DNA of 57,682 bases from Bacillota bacterium. GTDB lineage: Bacteria; Bacillota; Clostridia; Christensenellales; SZUA-584. Both the position numbers and the translations under genes were made by a program. The stretch covers positions 1 through 57,682 of the forward strand of contig JAEWRI010000040.1 in NCBI GenBank assembly GCA_023460085.1, read 5' to 3'. Each line of letters opens with the position of its first letter. Position 1 is the first letter of the stretch. The notes under the pieces were generated by a model. That model made no database searches. It was not told the DNA's origin and saw only the letters and a list, made by a program, of their open reading frames with translations. Below, piece by piece: positions 33,736 to 42,349 of this stretch.

Positions 33736-35106
33736 TTACAGGCTCCTTTCGGCCAGTGAAGCCAGCTGACTGCGTTCCACCTGGCGCAGCGTGACGTGGC
33801 CCGTCAGCGTGTGCTCCTTCATGCGCTCCACCACGTATACCAGCCCGTTGGATTTGGAGTCCACCAGTACGTTGTCGATTTGATTGTCGGACGGGTCTCC
33901 CAGAAATATAAACTTGGAGCGTTCTCCCGCCCGTGTGAGCATCAGCTTTGCCAAATGCGGGGTAATCTCCTGCGCTTCATCGACAATCACAATGGCATCG
34001 GTAATCGTCCTGCCGCGCATATAGGTAAAGTTTTTAATTTCAAACACCCCGCGCCTGCGGTACTCGTCGATGAACTGTTCCACAAAGAAGCCTTCCTCGG
34101 GACGCTTGGCACGCTTGGCCTTGCCCGCATCCCTGTCGGCGGACATCAGGTTGTCGATGGCATCGTAGAAGCTGCCCATCCACGGCCGCAGCTTCTCCTG
34201 TTCCGTACCGGGCAGATAGCCGATGTCATTGCCCGCAGGCACTGTGGGGCGTACAAATACGACTTTACGATATTCGTGCTGCTCCAATACCTTCTCCAGC
34301 GCGACCGCTGTCGCCAGTATTGTCTTGCCGCTGCCCGCGCCGCCCGTGATGGATACGAAGGGGATGGTCGGATCCATCAGCAGTTCAAACGCCATTTTCT
34401 GTTCCGTGTTGAGCGGACGCAGCCCCCACGCGGCGTAGTTTGCATAGCGCAGCGGTACAAGCCGCCGCCCTTCACAGCGCGCGATGACCGAGTGCGCGGA
34501 TGCGCCGCGCTGCGCCGCCACAACAAACTCGTTGGGCAGCAGTTCTTCCCCTCTCGGCGCGGGGGCTCCGCCTTCATAGATTTTCGCGATACGCTCCGCC
34601 GACAGCGAGACATTGACATAACCGCAGTAGAGCTGCTCCGTTTTGATCTTATCCGTCTCATAGTCCTGCGAGCTGATGCCGCACATCTCCGCCTTGATGC
34701 GCATGCATACATCCTTGGATACGATAATGGCTTCCTTGTCATCGCGCTGTTTGATTTGAAGCGCGCAGCTCAATATATCATTGTCGCTCTTCTGCGCCGG
34801 AAACGGCGTCGTTTCTGCGAACGCCCGATCCGGAAACACCGCCTTCAGCCTGATCTCATTCTCCAGCGCAATACCGTCGGTAACACACTGCTTGCCGCAG
34901 CCGTCGATGGTGCGGTGCAGTGCGCGCACAGCTTCCCGCGCCTGATAACCCGGCATGCCTTCGCGCATCTTGAGGGTATCCAGCTCCTCCAGCACGGTGG
35001 TTGGGATATAGACGTTGTTACCCCGGAAGTTGAGAAAGCACCATGGGTCGTGCATCAGCACATTGGTATCGAGTATGTAGTTTTTGCGGTTGTCTCCGTT
35101 GCCCAT
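33736..35106 (-). CDS. PIN domain-PhoH ATPase fusion
   Basis: The protein has 456 residues. Residues about 8-140 form a PIN nuclease domain (Y-I-L-D-T-N-V-L, V-L-E-E-L-D, D-N-D-I-L). Residues about 225-450 form a PhoH-type ATPase with Walker A G-G-A-G-S-G-K-T and Walker B I-V-I-V-D-E-A-Q-E. This is the PhoH2-like architecture, which couples RNA unwinding and cleavage in studied members. The start ATG 35106 has AAAGGAG eight bases upstream; further codons upstream are open without support. The gene precedes the polyphosphate operon in the same direction with a 114-nt gap, so joint transcription is possible. Confidence 0.92.
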   Translation of the reverse strand: MGNGDNRKNYILDTNVLMHDPWCFLNFRGNNVYIPTTVLEELDTLKMREGMPGYQAREAVRALHRTIDGCGKQCVTDGIALENEIRLKAVFPDRAFAETTPFPAQKSDNDILSCALQIKQRDDKEAIIVSKDVCMRIKAEMCGISSQDYETDKIKTEQLYCGYVNVSLSAERIAKIYEGGAPAPRGEELLPNEFVVAAQRGASAHSVIARCEGRRLVPLRYANYAAWGLRPLNTEQKMAFELLMDPTIPFVSITGGAGSGKTILATAVALEKVLEQHEYRKVVFVRPTVPAGNDIGYLPGTEQEKLRPWMGSFYDAIDNLMSADRDAGKAKRAKRPEEGFFVEQFIDEYRRRGVFEIKNFTYMRGRTITDAIVIVDEAQEITPHLAKLMLTRAGERSKFIFLGDPSDNQIDNVLVDSKSNGLVYVVERMKEHTLTGHVTLRQVERSQLASLAERSL

Positions 35107-35139
35107 CGGGTAGTCTCCTTTCAAATAATCAGTCATAAC

Positions 35140-35163
35140 AAAAAAGCCGCCTTAAAAGACGGC
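35140..35163 (-). terminator. Minus-strand terminator or attenuator in the phoH leader
   Basis: On the minus strand GCCGTC and GGCGGC pair around TTTTAA and are followed by TTTTTT. It lies 34 bases before the phoH start, downstream of a separate terminator for the transketolase operon, so it may act as an attenuator in the phoH leader. Confidence 0.55.
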
Positions 35164-35390
35164 AGCAAACGCTTCTGCACTGTGTCTGCGGTTATGTCCG
35201 CATGAATACGGTCCTGTGGTATCTCTTTTGTCAAATCCGACACCCGCATCATATAAACTTAGGTACATTGTAGCGCCACGCTGCAGTCTTTTCCCCACGG
35301 AAATGTTAAGCGTTTGTTTAGTTATGATTATTGGCCTCGCCATTGTGGTGAAATTTCGAGCATGCCGGTCTGCGCTGATCAGACATTTAC
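35164..35390. other. Intergenic stretch without a recognisable gene
   Basis: This spacer lies between the phoH leader terminator and the transketolase terminator. I see no coding frame with a ribosome site, no RNA motif and no convincing promoter, although a phoH promoter should be located here. A TTGTCA...TATAAA pair (18-nt spacing) near 35227-35256 points to the plus strand, where no gene follows. Confidence 0.4.
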
Positions 35391-35435
35391 AAAAAACCAG
35401 CCGTATCGACTGGTTGTCGTATCGGCTGGTTTTTC
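35391..35435. terminator. Bidirectional terminator after the transketolase pair
   Basis: AAACCAGCCG and CGGCTGGTTT pair around a 19-nt loop, with an A-run before and a T-run after, giving a U-tract in either direction. It lies 45 nt after the minus-strand transketolase C-subunit stop. Confidence 0.8.
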
Positions 35436-35479
35436 AAAAAATGGAGGAAAAATATAAGAAATTATCTATATTGAGCTTT

Positions 35480-36418
35480 TTATCTGGCTGCAAGGCCTGC
35501 CTTTACTTTTTCGGCTATGGCTTCCGCAGTCAACCCATAGAGGCGCATCAGTTCCGACGCGTTGCCGGAGCGTCCGAATGTATCGTTCACACCCACCTTG
35601 AGTACGCGGACGGGATAAGCCTCGCTCAGATATTCCGACACGGCGCTGCCCAGTCCGCAGCGTACGTTATGCTCCTCGGCTGTCACGATGATGCCTGTCT
35701 CCTTTGCCGTCGCGAGCACCGCGTCGGTATCCAGCGGTTTGATGGTGTGCATGTTAAGCACGCGTACGGCGATCCCCTGCGCTGCCAGTATATCCGCGGC
35801 TTTCAGCGCTTCCGGCACCAGCATGCCCGTCGCTATCACCGTGGCGTCGCTGCCTTCCCGAAGCTTCACGGCTTTGCCGAGTTCAAAGCGATAGCCGGGA
35901 ATATCGGTGACGGTATCCACCGGAAGCCTGCCCAAACGCAGATAAACCGGTCCTTCGTACGCGGCGATGGCCTGTACCGCGGCGCGTGTCTCGTTGCCGT
36001 CCGCAGGGCACACCACCGTCATTCCGGGAATCACGCGCATCAGTCCCAAATCTTCGATGCACTGGTGGGTTGCGCCGTCCTCGCCCACGGTCAATCCCGC
36101 ATGAGTGCCGACCACTTTTACATTGAGGCCGGGATAGGCGACGGAGTTGCGTATCTGGTCGTATGTGCGCCCCGCCGTGAACATCGCAAAGGAATGCACA
36201 AAGGGGATATAGCCGCACGCCGCCATGCCTGCCGCGATTCCCACCATATTGGCTTCCGCAATGCCGACGTTATGAAATCTTTCCGGATATTTCTGTCCAA
36301 AAATACACGACATCGTGCAGGTGGATACATCCGCGTCCAATGCGACGATCCTGGAATCCACCCCCGCTTCCGCCAGCGCCTCGCCGTACGCATATCTTGT
36401 TGCTACCTTTTTCGCCAT
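35480..36418 (-). CDS. Transketolase, C-terminal subunit (second copy)
   Basis: This 312-residue C-terminal half has the catalytic Glu in G-I-A-E-A-N-M, the loop V-G-E-D-G-A-T-H-Q-C-I-E-D and terminal domain motif A-E-E-H-N-V-R-C-G-L. ATG 36418 is chosen because GGAG precedes it and the N-subunit stop is only one base away; an upstream open extension of 27 codons would lie inside that gene. It forms an enzyme with the product of 36420-37262. It ends the operon of the second sugar importer. Confidence 0.93.
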   Translation of the reverse strand: MAKKVATRYAYGEALAEAGVDSRIVALDADVSTCTMSCIFGQKYPERFHNVGIAEANMVGIAAGMAACGYIPFVHSFAMFTAGRTYDQIRNSVAYPGLNVKVVGTHAGLTVGEDGATHQCIEDLGLMRVIPGMTVVCPADGNETRAAVQAIAAYEGPVYLRLGRLPVDTVTDIPGYRFELGKAVKLREGSDATVIATGMLVPEALKAADILAAQGIAVRVLNMHTIKPLDTDAVLATAKETGIIVTAEEHNVRCGLGSAVSEYLSEAYPVRVLKVGVNDTFGRSGNASELMRLYGLTAEAIAEKVKAGLAAR

Positions 36419-36419
36419 G

Positions 36420-37262
36420 TTAACGCTCCACTTCCGGCTGAACCGCGCACAATTCTTCAAAGGCAATGCTGAATTGCGCCTCGTCCGGCGTTTTGCCATG
36501 CCATGCGCACCGCCCCTCCATAAACGACACTCCCTTGCCCTTGATGGTGTTCGCGATGATCATGGACGGTCTGCCCTTGCAGGCTTTCGCCGCGTCGATG
36601 GCATCCGCAATCTGCGCCACATCGTGACCGTCTATGGACTGTGTGAAAAATCCGAAGGCTTCAAACTTTGCCCGCAAATCCCCCGAATTTAGCACCTCGC
36701 GTACCGTTCCGTCCAGCTGCACCTTGTTGCTGTCCAGTATCACGACGAGGTTATCCAGCTTTTTGGCCGCAGCGAACATGCACGCCTCCCAAATCTGTCC
36801 CTCTGCGATCTCTCCGTCGCCCACTACCGCATATGTCGTATATGTCCGCGCAGACTGCTTGCCCGCCAGCGCCATGCCGACCGCCGCCGAAAGCCCCTGC
36901 CCCAGCGATCCGGTAGACATATCCACACCCGGCACATGTTTCATCTCTGCATGGCCCGAAAGCTCGCCGTCCGCGCGGCGGAACGTATCCAGCAGCGCCT
37001 CCGGGAAGAAGCCTCTCAGCACCAGCGCGGGATAGAGCGCCACGGTAGCGTGCCCCTTGGAGAGCACAAACCGATCGCGGTCCGCCCAGCGCGGTTCCCC
37101 GGGACGTATGTTCATCTTTTCAAAATACAGCACCGCCATAATCTCAGACAGAGAGAACGCGCCGCCGATGTGTCCGGAGTGCGCATGCTCCACCATTTTC
37201 AATCCTGTCACGCGAAGCTGCTTAGCGATATTCTTCAGTTGTACTGCTCTTGCGTTGTCCAT
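36420..37262 (-). CDS. Transketolase, N-terminal subunit (second copy)
   Basis: The 280-residue ThDP-binding half has HSGHIGGAFS, S-K-G-H-A-T, STGSLGQG, V-V-G-D-G-E-I-A-E-G-Q and I-L-D-S-N-K-V-Q-L-D-G. This last segment is closer to canonical transketolase than the copy at 16168, where it reads D-R-N-G-L-G-S-M-D. It is encoded after the FGGY kinase gene, so it likely processes the pentulose or hexulose phosphate made by the kinase. The gap to the C-subunit gene is one base. Confidence 0.93.
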   Translation of the reverse strand: MDNARAVQLKNIAKQLRVTGLKMVEHAHSGHIGGAFSLSEIMAVLYFEKMNIRPGEPRWADRDRFVLSKGHATVALYPALVLRGFFPEALLDTFRRADGELSGHAEMKHVPGVDMSTGSLGQGLSAAVGMALAGKQSARTYTTYAVVGDGEIAEGQIWEACMFAAAKKLDNLVVILDSNKVQLDGTVREVLNSGDLRAKFEAFGFFTQSIDGHDVAQIADAIDAAKACKGRPSMIIANTIKGKGVSFMEGRCAWHGKTPDEAQFSIAFEELCAVQPEVER

Positions 37263-37318
37263 TGATTTCCCTTTTCTTTCGCATCGCCGCCCTGCTTAGA
37301 GCCGGCGGCTTTGCGACC

Positions 37319-38821
37319 TCAGTCACACAGTCTGTGGTTCACTTCCTTCAAACTCCCGTACAACCCGCGATACGTTTCAAACCGTTCCCGGTATATCTCA
37401 TGATTTTGCATGTCCGGCTCCACGGTTTCGCCAAAGCGCACCATGGCCTTCGCGGCTTCGGGCAGAGACCGGTAATATCCGCATGTCACCGCGGCCAGTA
37501 CGGCGCTGCCCAGCGCTCCCGTTTCCGGACTCGCGGCGGTCGTCACTGGCTGGCCCAGCACATCCGCCTTGGTCTCCAGCCACAGACGGGATCGACTTCC
37601 TCCGCCGCTGACGACGATGCGCTCCATTGCAACTCCCGCCTTGGAAAGCGCGCGGAATATCAGCATCAGTTCGTAGGTGGCCCCCTCCATGAGGGCCTTG
37701 TAGATTTCATCCTTCGTCGTGGACAGGCTCAGTCCAAGTATCGCGCCCTTGGATTGGTCGTCCATGTGTTCCGTTGTGGAACCTGAAAAGTGCGGCAATA
37801 CCATCAGTCTGCCGGGCTTACGGCTGCAGCTGGCGTCCATTTTGCGCAATATCGCGAGTACGCTGTCCTTGTCCTTCGCACCTTCAAAGAATACGCCCGC
37901 AAACCAGTTCAGCATTGCGCCCGCCGTGTTGTGCCACGCCACCGTATTAAAAGTACCGGGCAGCGCGAAAGGCTCACACGAGATATTGCCGTCCGCAATC
38001 GTCCGGACAGGCAGACGCTGACTGCCAAGGTAAGCGGTCAGCCCTTCCGTCGTGCCCACCGCGTTGGAGCAGATACCGTTTTCTACCGCACCCGCGCCAA
38101 TGGCGTTAAAAATGTGGTCATGCGCGCCGATGGCGACCCGTGTGCCTTGCGGCAGCCCCAGCTCCACCGCGACGCTGGGAAGCAGCGTGCCCGCCACCGT
38201 ACCGGTGGGTACGGCTTTGGGCAGAAGCTCCCGCGGAACGCCCGCCGCGTCCAGTATGCGGCGGGACCAGTCGTATGTGCGGTAATCGAATGCCATCGTC
38301 CGCGAGGCGAGGGAGTAATCCATGTATTCCTCGCCCGTCAGCCGAAACACGATGTAATCCGCCACGCAGAATATTTTTTTCGTGCGGGCGTACACCTCGG
38401 CGGCGTTATGTTTCAAATACAGTATCTTGTTCAAAGAATAGATACTGCTGAGATTAAGTCCGGTGATATCGGTAATTTCGTCGGGCGGCACTTCTTTCGC
38501 CATCCATTTCAGCTGTGCCGCGCCGCGCCGGTCGCTGCCGACGATGCTGTTCATCAGCGGTTCGCCTTTGGCGTCCACGGGCACAATGGCTTCACCCAGC
38601 GAGGATATCGTGATCAGCTCGATTTGCCCGGCAAAACCGGCTGCCGCTTCCGCAACAGTGCGCTGCACGCCCTTCCAGATCTCGGCGGGTTCCAGCTCGC
38701 GCTTGTCCTCGGAAAGGCCCAGCATATGAAATTTTGCGTAAGACTCCGCGCATATCCGCCCGTCCGGGCTGACTGCGCTGACCTTGACTCCGGTCGTTCC
38801 GATGTCCACTCCGAGAAACAT
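37319..38821 (-). CDS. FGGY-family carbohydrate kinase
   Basis: The 500-residue kinase phosphorylates a sugar, polyol or sugar acid with ATP. N-terminal phosphate loop G-V-D-I-G-T-T-G-V-K (about 4-13), catalytic Asp in G-A-H-D-H (about 249-253), adenosine-site V-S-G-G-G-S-R-S-R-L-W. The G-G-G-S-R-S-R-L-W signature groups it with gluconate/xylulose/L-fuculose kinases. Located between class II aldolase and transketolase genes, it should produce the ketose phosphate they use. The substrate cannot be fixed from the sequence. Confidence 0.92.
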   Translation of the reverse strand: MFLGVDIGTTGVKVSAVSPDGRICAESYAKFHMLGLSEDKRELEPAEIWKGVQRTVAEAAAGFAGQIELITISSLGEAIVPVDAKGEPLMNSIVGSDRRGAAQLKWMAKEVPPDEITDITGLNLSSIYSLNKILYLKHNAAEVYARTKKIFCVADYIVFRLTGEEYMDYSLASRTMAFDYRTYDWSRRILDAAGVPRELLPKAVPTGTVAGTLLPSVAVELGLPQGTRVAIGAHDHIFNAIGAGAVENGICSNAVGTTEGLTAYLGSQRLPVRTIADGNISCEPFALPGTFNTVAWHNTAGAMLNWFAGVFFEGAKDKDSVLAILRKMDASCSRKPGRLMVLPHFSGSTTEHMDDQSKGAILGLSLSTTKDEIYKALMEGATYELMLIFRALSKAGVAMERIVVSGGGSRSRLWLETKADVLGQPVTTAASPETGALGSAVLAAVTCGYYRSLPEAAKAMVRFGETVEPDMQNHEIYRERFETYRGLYGSLKEVNHRLCD

Positions 38822-38841
38822 AGGCAGCCCTCACCCGTGCG

Positions 38842-39708
38842 CTACTGATTCTTGCACACCGTCAGCAGCTCCACGGTCTTATCGTAGATAATTTCCATCG
38901 CCTTATCCGCGATGTTGTAGAAATTCACGGGGTTTGTCGCTTCCGCTATCATCTTGGCGATATGCGGCGCAGGCGCGGTGTCTATTGCCGTAAAGTAATT
39001 GATTTTGCGCAGGCCCGCGGAGATGGCTTTACGAATCTGGTCGTAGGGCGTACCGGAACCGCCGTGCATGCCCAGCGCAGTACCGGGAGTCACCGCGTTT
39101 ATTTTCTTCAGCAGCTCAATGTCCAGGTTCGGCTCCCCGGCATACATACCATGTACGCTTCCGAAGGAAACGGTAAGCACGTCACAGCCGGTTTCTTCGG
39201 CGAATCGCTGTGCCTCCTCAGGTTTCGTATAATACACGCTGAGGTCGGTAAGGTCGCTCGTCGCCTGTCCGTGCACAGAGCAAGGCATGTTGTTGGGCAT
39301 GGTTCCCACCTCAGCCTCCACGCCGACTCCGATGGGTTTCACCAGTTCCACAAATCGTTTGACTTCCTCGATATTTCTCGACAGCGGAAGATCGGAGCAA
39401 TCGTACATGATAGAATTGCAGCCCAGTACCAACGCTTTCATGATGTGCGCCATGTCCAGACCGTGATCGACGTGCACGGCAATCGGTGCGGTCGACTTCT
39501 TGGCATACTCCACCATCAGCGGCACGGCAATTTCAATCGGAATGTGGTCCTGTTCATTCTGCGCGTGGTTGATAGTGACAGGCATCCCGGTTTTCTCCGC
39601 CGCCGCGATGACCGCCCTCAGCGATATCTGGTTCGGCGTGTTGATAGACGCAACCGCGTAGCAGTTCTTTTCCGCGTCCTTGAGCATTTCCTGTAAGCTT
39701 ACAAGCAT
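38842..39708 (-). CDS. Class II fructose-bisphosphate/ketose-bisphosphate aldolase family protein
   Basis: The 288-residue zinc aldolase cleaves a ketose (bis)phosphate to dihydroxyacetone phosphate and an aldehyde. Zinc ligands are seen in V-H-V-D-H-G (about 81-86), E-A-E-V-G, G-S-V-H-G-M-Y (His) and G-M-H-G-G-S-G (His). The phosphate-binding end G-L-R-K-I-N-Y-F-T-A is present. Replacement of the usual G-N-V/A-H-G by G-S-V-H-G places it with tagatose/ketohexose-type or unassigned class II aldolases. Cotranscribed with importer and kinase genes. Confidence 0.9.
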   Translation of the reverse strand: MLVSLQEMLKDAEKNCYAVASINTPNQISLRAVIAAAEKTGMPVTINHAQNEQDHIPIEIAVPLMVEYAKKSTAPIAVHVDHGLDMAHIMKALVLGCNSIMYDCSDLPLSRNIEEVKRFVELVKPIGVGVEAEVGTMPNNMPCSVHGQATSDLTDLSVYYTKPEEAQRFAEETGCDVLTVSFGSVHGMYAGEPNLDIELLKKINAVTPGTALGMHGGSGTPYDQIRKAISAGLRKINYFTAIDTAPAPHIAKMIAEATNPVNFYNIADKAMEIIYDKTVELLTVCKNQ

Positions 39709-39754
39709 TGTCTTCCTCCAGTGATGATGTATAATTCGTTAACTCAAAGCGAGT

Positions 39755-40723
39755 TTACTTCTTCTTGTTTCTCAACATGTCGGCCGATACGGCGATCAGT
39801 ATTACAGCGCCTTTGGCGATAAGCTGCCAGAACGAGTTTATATTGAGCAGGTTAAGGCCGTTTTGCAGCACGCCGATAATCAGCACGCCGATCATCGCGC
39901 TGGTGACGCTGCCCGCGCCGCCCGTCAAACTCACGCCGCCCAATACGCTGGCGGCCACCGCATCCAGTTCCCATCCGTTGGCTACCGCGGGCTGCCCGGA
40001 ATACATTCGCGCTGCCAGCACGATGCCTGAGAACGCCGCGAGGAAACCCGCAATCACATGTACAGTCATCTGCACCAGTCTGATGTTAATTCCGGAAAAC
40101 CTGGCTGCCTCCATATTGCCGCCAACCGCATAAATGTAACGGCCCATTCGGGTCTTGTAGAGGAACAGTGCCACGATGATAACCCAGAAGACGGTGTACA
40201 CTACCGGCAGCGGAACCCCCCAGAGAAAACCGATACCCAGGTTATTGAACGAATCCAGCGTAATACGTACGGGGTTGGCGTTGGTGGCAAGGTACGCGGC
40301 GCCCCTTGCGATATTCATCATTGCCATCGTCGCAATGAACGCAGGCACGCGTACAAACGCGATGAAAAAGCCGCTGATGATGCCGCTCGCCACGCCTGAA
40401 AGCAGCCCGAACAGTACCGCCACCGGAATGCTGGTACCAAGATTCGTGATGAAAACCGCGGTAACTGTGCCGGAAAGCGCGACGATAGAGGCAAGCGAAA
40501 TATCGATACCGCCGATGATAATGGCCATCATCATGCCCAGAGTAAGCAGCGCATTGGTGGAAATCTGCCTCAGCAGGGTCATGATATTATTCTCTGTTAA
40601 GAACACCGGCGTTGCAAAAGCCAATACCACGCACAAGGCAACAAACCCACCCATGATCGCGATATTTTTGCGTAAGAATTTTATGAATGTATTGTTCCTG
40701 CTGATGAAAGCTCTCTTCTCCAT
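39755..40723 (-). CDS. Sugar ABC transporter permease, RbsC family (second importer)
   Basis: The 322-residue membrane subunit has the G-G-I-D-I-S-L-A-S motif near 68 and loop V-G-G-N-M-E-A-A-R-F-S-G-I, with about nine hydrophobic segments. It starts two bases after the ATPase stop, with GGGAGG upstream. It forms an importer with 40726-42213 and 42350-43366. Compared with the permease at 1260 it differs at the Ser-rich motif (S-L-A-S instead of S-V-G-S). Confidence 0.93.
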   Translation of the reverse strand: MEKRAFISRNNTFIKFLRKNIAIMGGFVALCVVLAFATPVFLTENNIMTLLRQISTNALLTLGMMMAIIIGGIDISLASIVALSGTVTAVFITNLGTSIPVAVLFGLLSGVASGIISGFFIAFVRVPAFIATMAMMNIARGAAYLATNANPVRITLDSFNNLGIGFLWGVPLPVVYTVFWVIIVALFLYKTRMGRYIYAVGGNMEAARFSGINIRLVQMTVHVIAGFLAAFSGIVLAARMYSGQPAVANGWELDAVAASVLGGVSLTGGAGSVTSAMIGVLIIGVLQNGLNLLNINSFWQLIAKGAVILIAVSADMLRNKKK

Positions 40724-40725
40724 CG

Positions 40726-42213
40726 TTAGTGCCTCCCCATGGCGTAGGAAAGTATTCTTTCCTGTGTAAAATCGCTTTTCTCCAGTATCGCCCGTATGCT
40801 GCCATTGTTCATAACGCAGATCCTGTCGCTCATCGCTATGACCTCCTGCATCTCTGAGGATACCATGATGATGGACATGCCGTTCATGGACAGTTCGTTC
40901 ATGATGGCGTACAGCTCGGATTTCGCACCTACATCGATGCCGCGCGTTGGTTCATCCATTATCAGCACAGCGGGTTTCGCCGCAAGCCATTTGGATATGA
41001 CCACCTTCTGCTGATTACCGCCGCTCAGGTTGGATACCAGCTGCTCAAACGAGGGCGTCTTAATCGCCAGCGACTCCCGGGAACTTTCCATGATGCTTCT
41101 TTCCGTCTTTTTGTGTACCACGATACCCTTGATAAAGTCTTTCAGAACCGCCAGCGTCATATTGAAGCCGACTGAATTTTTCAATATCAGTCCGTGCTCC
41201 TTCCGGCTTTCGGGAACCAGCATGATCCCCGCGCGGATAGCGTTCTTAGGAGACCTGATATGAATCTTTTTGCCGTTTAGCGTTATCTCACCCGACTCAT
41301 AGGCGTCTACCCCAAATATTGCGTGCATCAGCTCGGTTCTCCCCGCCCCGACCAGCCCGGCAAAGCCGAGTATCTCACCCTTGCGCAGGTCGAAACTGAT
41401 GTCGTGGAACACTCCCTGCTTGTTAAGGTTTTTGACGGAGAGTATAACCTCGCCTTTGGTAAAATCATTCCGTTTATAGTAATCCGACAATTCCCGGCCG
41501 ACCATCATTCGGATCAGTTCTTCGTCGGTTACTTCCCTTGTATTTACCGTGTCGATGGTTTTGCCATCGCGCATTACCGTAATGCGATCCGATATCGCGA
41601 ACAGTTCGTTCAGTTTATGGGAGATATAGATGATCGCGACACCGTTCTCCTTCAGCCGTCGTATGATGTCGAACAGCATGTTGACTTCGTTCTGAGAAAG
41701 CGAAGACGTAGGCTCATCCATGACGATGATGCGCGCATTAAACGAGATCGCCTTGACGATCTCGACAATCTGCTGCTGCGCCACGCTGAGCGTGGACACA
41801 AGCGCTTTGGAATCCAGCCCTATGTTCAGTTGATCGAGCAGCTTTTGCGCTTCATCCTCTATTTGCTTACGGCTCACGTAGCCGTAGCTTTTTGGTTTCG
41901 TACCGATAAAGATATTGTCCGCAATCGTCATCTCAGGGATTAACAGAAGCTCCTGATGGATGATGCTGATGCCATAATGCTGCGCATCGCGAACGTTCTG
42001 CATGATAACCGGATCGCCGTTGATATAAATCTGCCCTTCGTCGGGCTTGTAGATAGCGCCCAGCACTTTGATCATCGTGCTCTTCCCCGCGCCGTTTTCC
42101 CCCAGCAGCGCATGCACCTCGCCTTTCCGAACCTCCAGATTCGCGTCGTCCAGTGCATGGACGCCCGGAAAGAACTTATGAATATTTTTCATCTGCAAAA
42201 TGGTTTCCTGCAC
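40726..42213 (-). CDS. Sugar ABC transporter ATP-binding protein, RbsA/MglA family (second importer)
   Basis: The 495-residue double ABC protein. Domain 1: Walker A GENGAGKST (about 37), signature L-S-V-A-Q-Q-Q, Walker B I-V-M-D-E-P-T-S-S-L. Domain 2: degenerate Walker A G-L-V-G-A-G-R-T-E, signature L-S-G-G-N-Q-Q-K, Walker B L-I-M-D-E-P-T-R-G-I-D. It is standard for RbsA/MglA proteins. A hairpin in the 136-nt gap before it separates it from the binding-protein gene. Confidence 0.95.
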   Translation of the reverse strand: MQETILQMKNIHKFFPGVHALDDANLEVRKGEVHALLGENGAGKSTMIKVLGAIYKPDEGQIYINGDPVIMQNVRDAQHYGISIIHQELLLIPEMTIADNIFIGTKPKSYGYVSRKQIEDEAQKLLDQLNIGLDSKALVSTLSVAQQQIVEIVKAISFNARIIVMDEPTSSLSQNEVNMLFDIIRRLKENGVAIIYISHKLNELFAISDRITVMRDGKTIDTVNTREVTDEELIRMMVGRELSDYYKRNDFTKGEVILSVKNLNKQGVFHDISFDLRKGEILGFAGLVGAGRTELMHAIFGVDAYESGEITLNGKKIHIRSPKNAIRAGIMLVPESRKEHGLILKNSVGFNMTLAVLKDFIKGIVVHKKTERSIMESSRESLAIKTPSFEQLVSNLSGGNQQKVVISKWLAAKPAVLIMDEPTRGIDVGAKSELYAIMNELSMNGMSIIMVSSEMQEVIAMSDRICVMNNGSIRAILEKSDFTQERILSYAMGRH

Positions 42214-42306
42214 AGATACACCCCCCGGCGGGACACCGCCCTTGTCAGCGTTTGTCCTTAGCCTTGCCCAAAAAGCCTTTGCTTTTCGGGGATTCTAAAA
42301 TTGAAA

Positions 42307-42338
42307 ATGGTGTTGCCGGGTTCAGTCGGCAACACCAT
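42307..42338 (-). terminator. Intercistronic hairpin with U-rich tail after the binding-protein gene
   Basis: ATGGTGTTGCCG and CGGCAACACCAT form a 12-bp perfect stem with an 8-nt loop, followed on the minus strand by TTTTCAATTTTA. It is placed just after the binding-protein stop. It likely acts as a leaky terminator and mRNA stabiliser that raises binding-protein expression over the ATPase and permease. Confidence 0.65.
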
Positions 42339-42349
42339 CTCCCGTCGTA

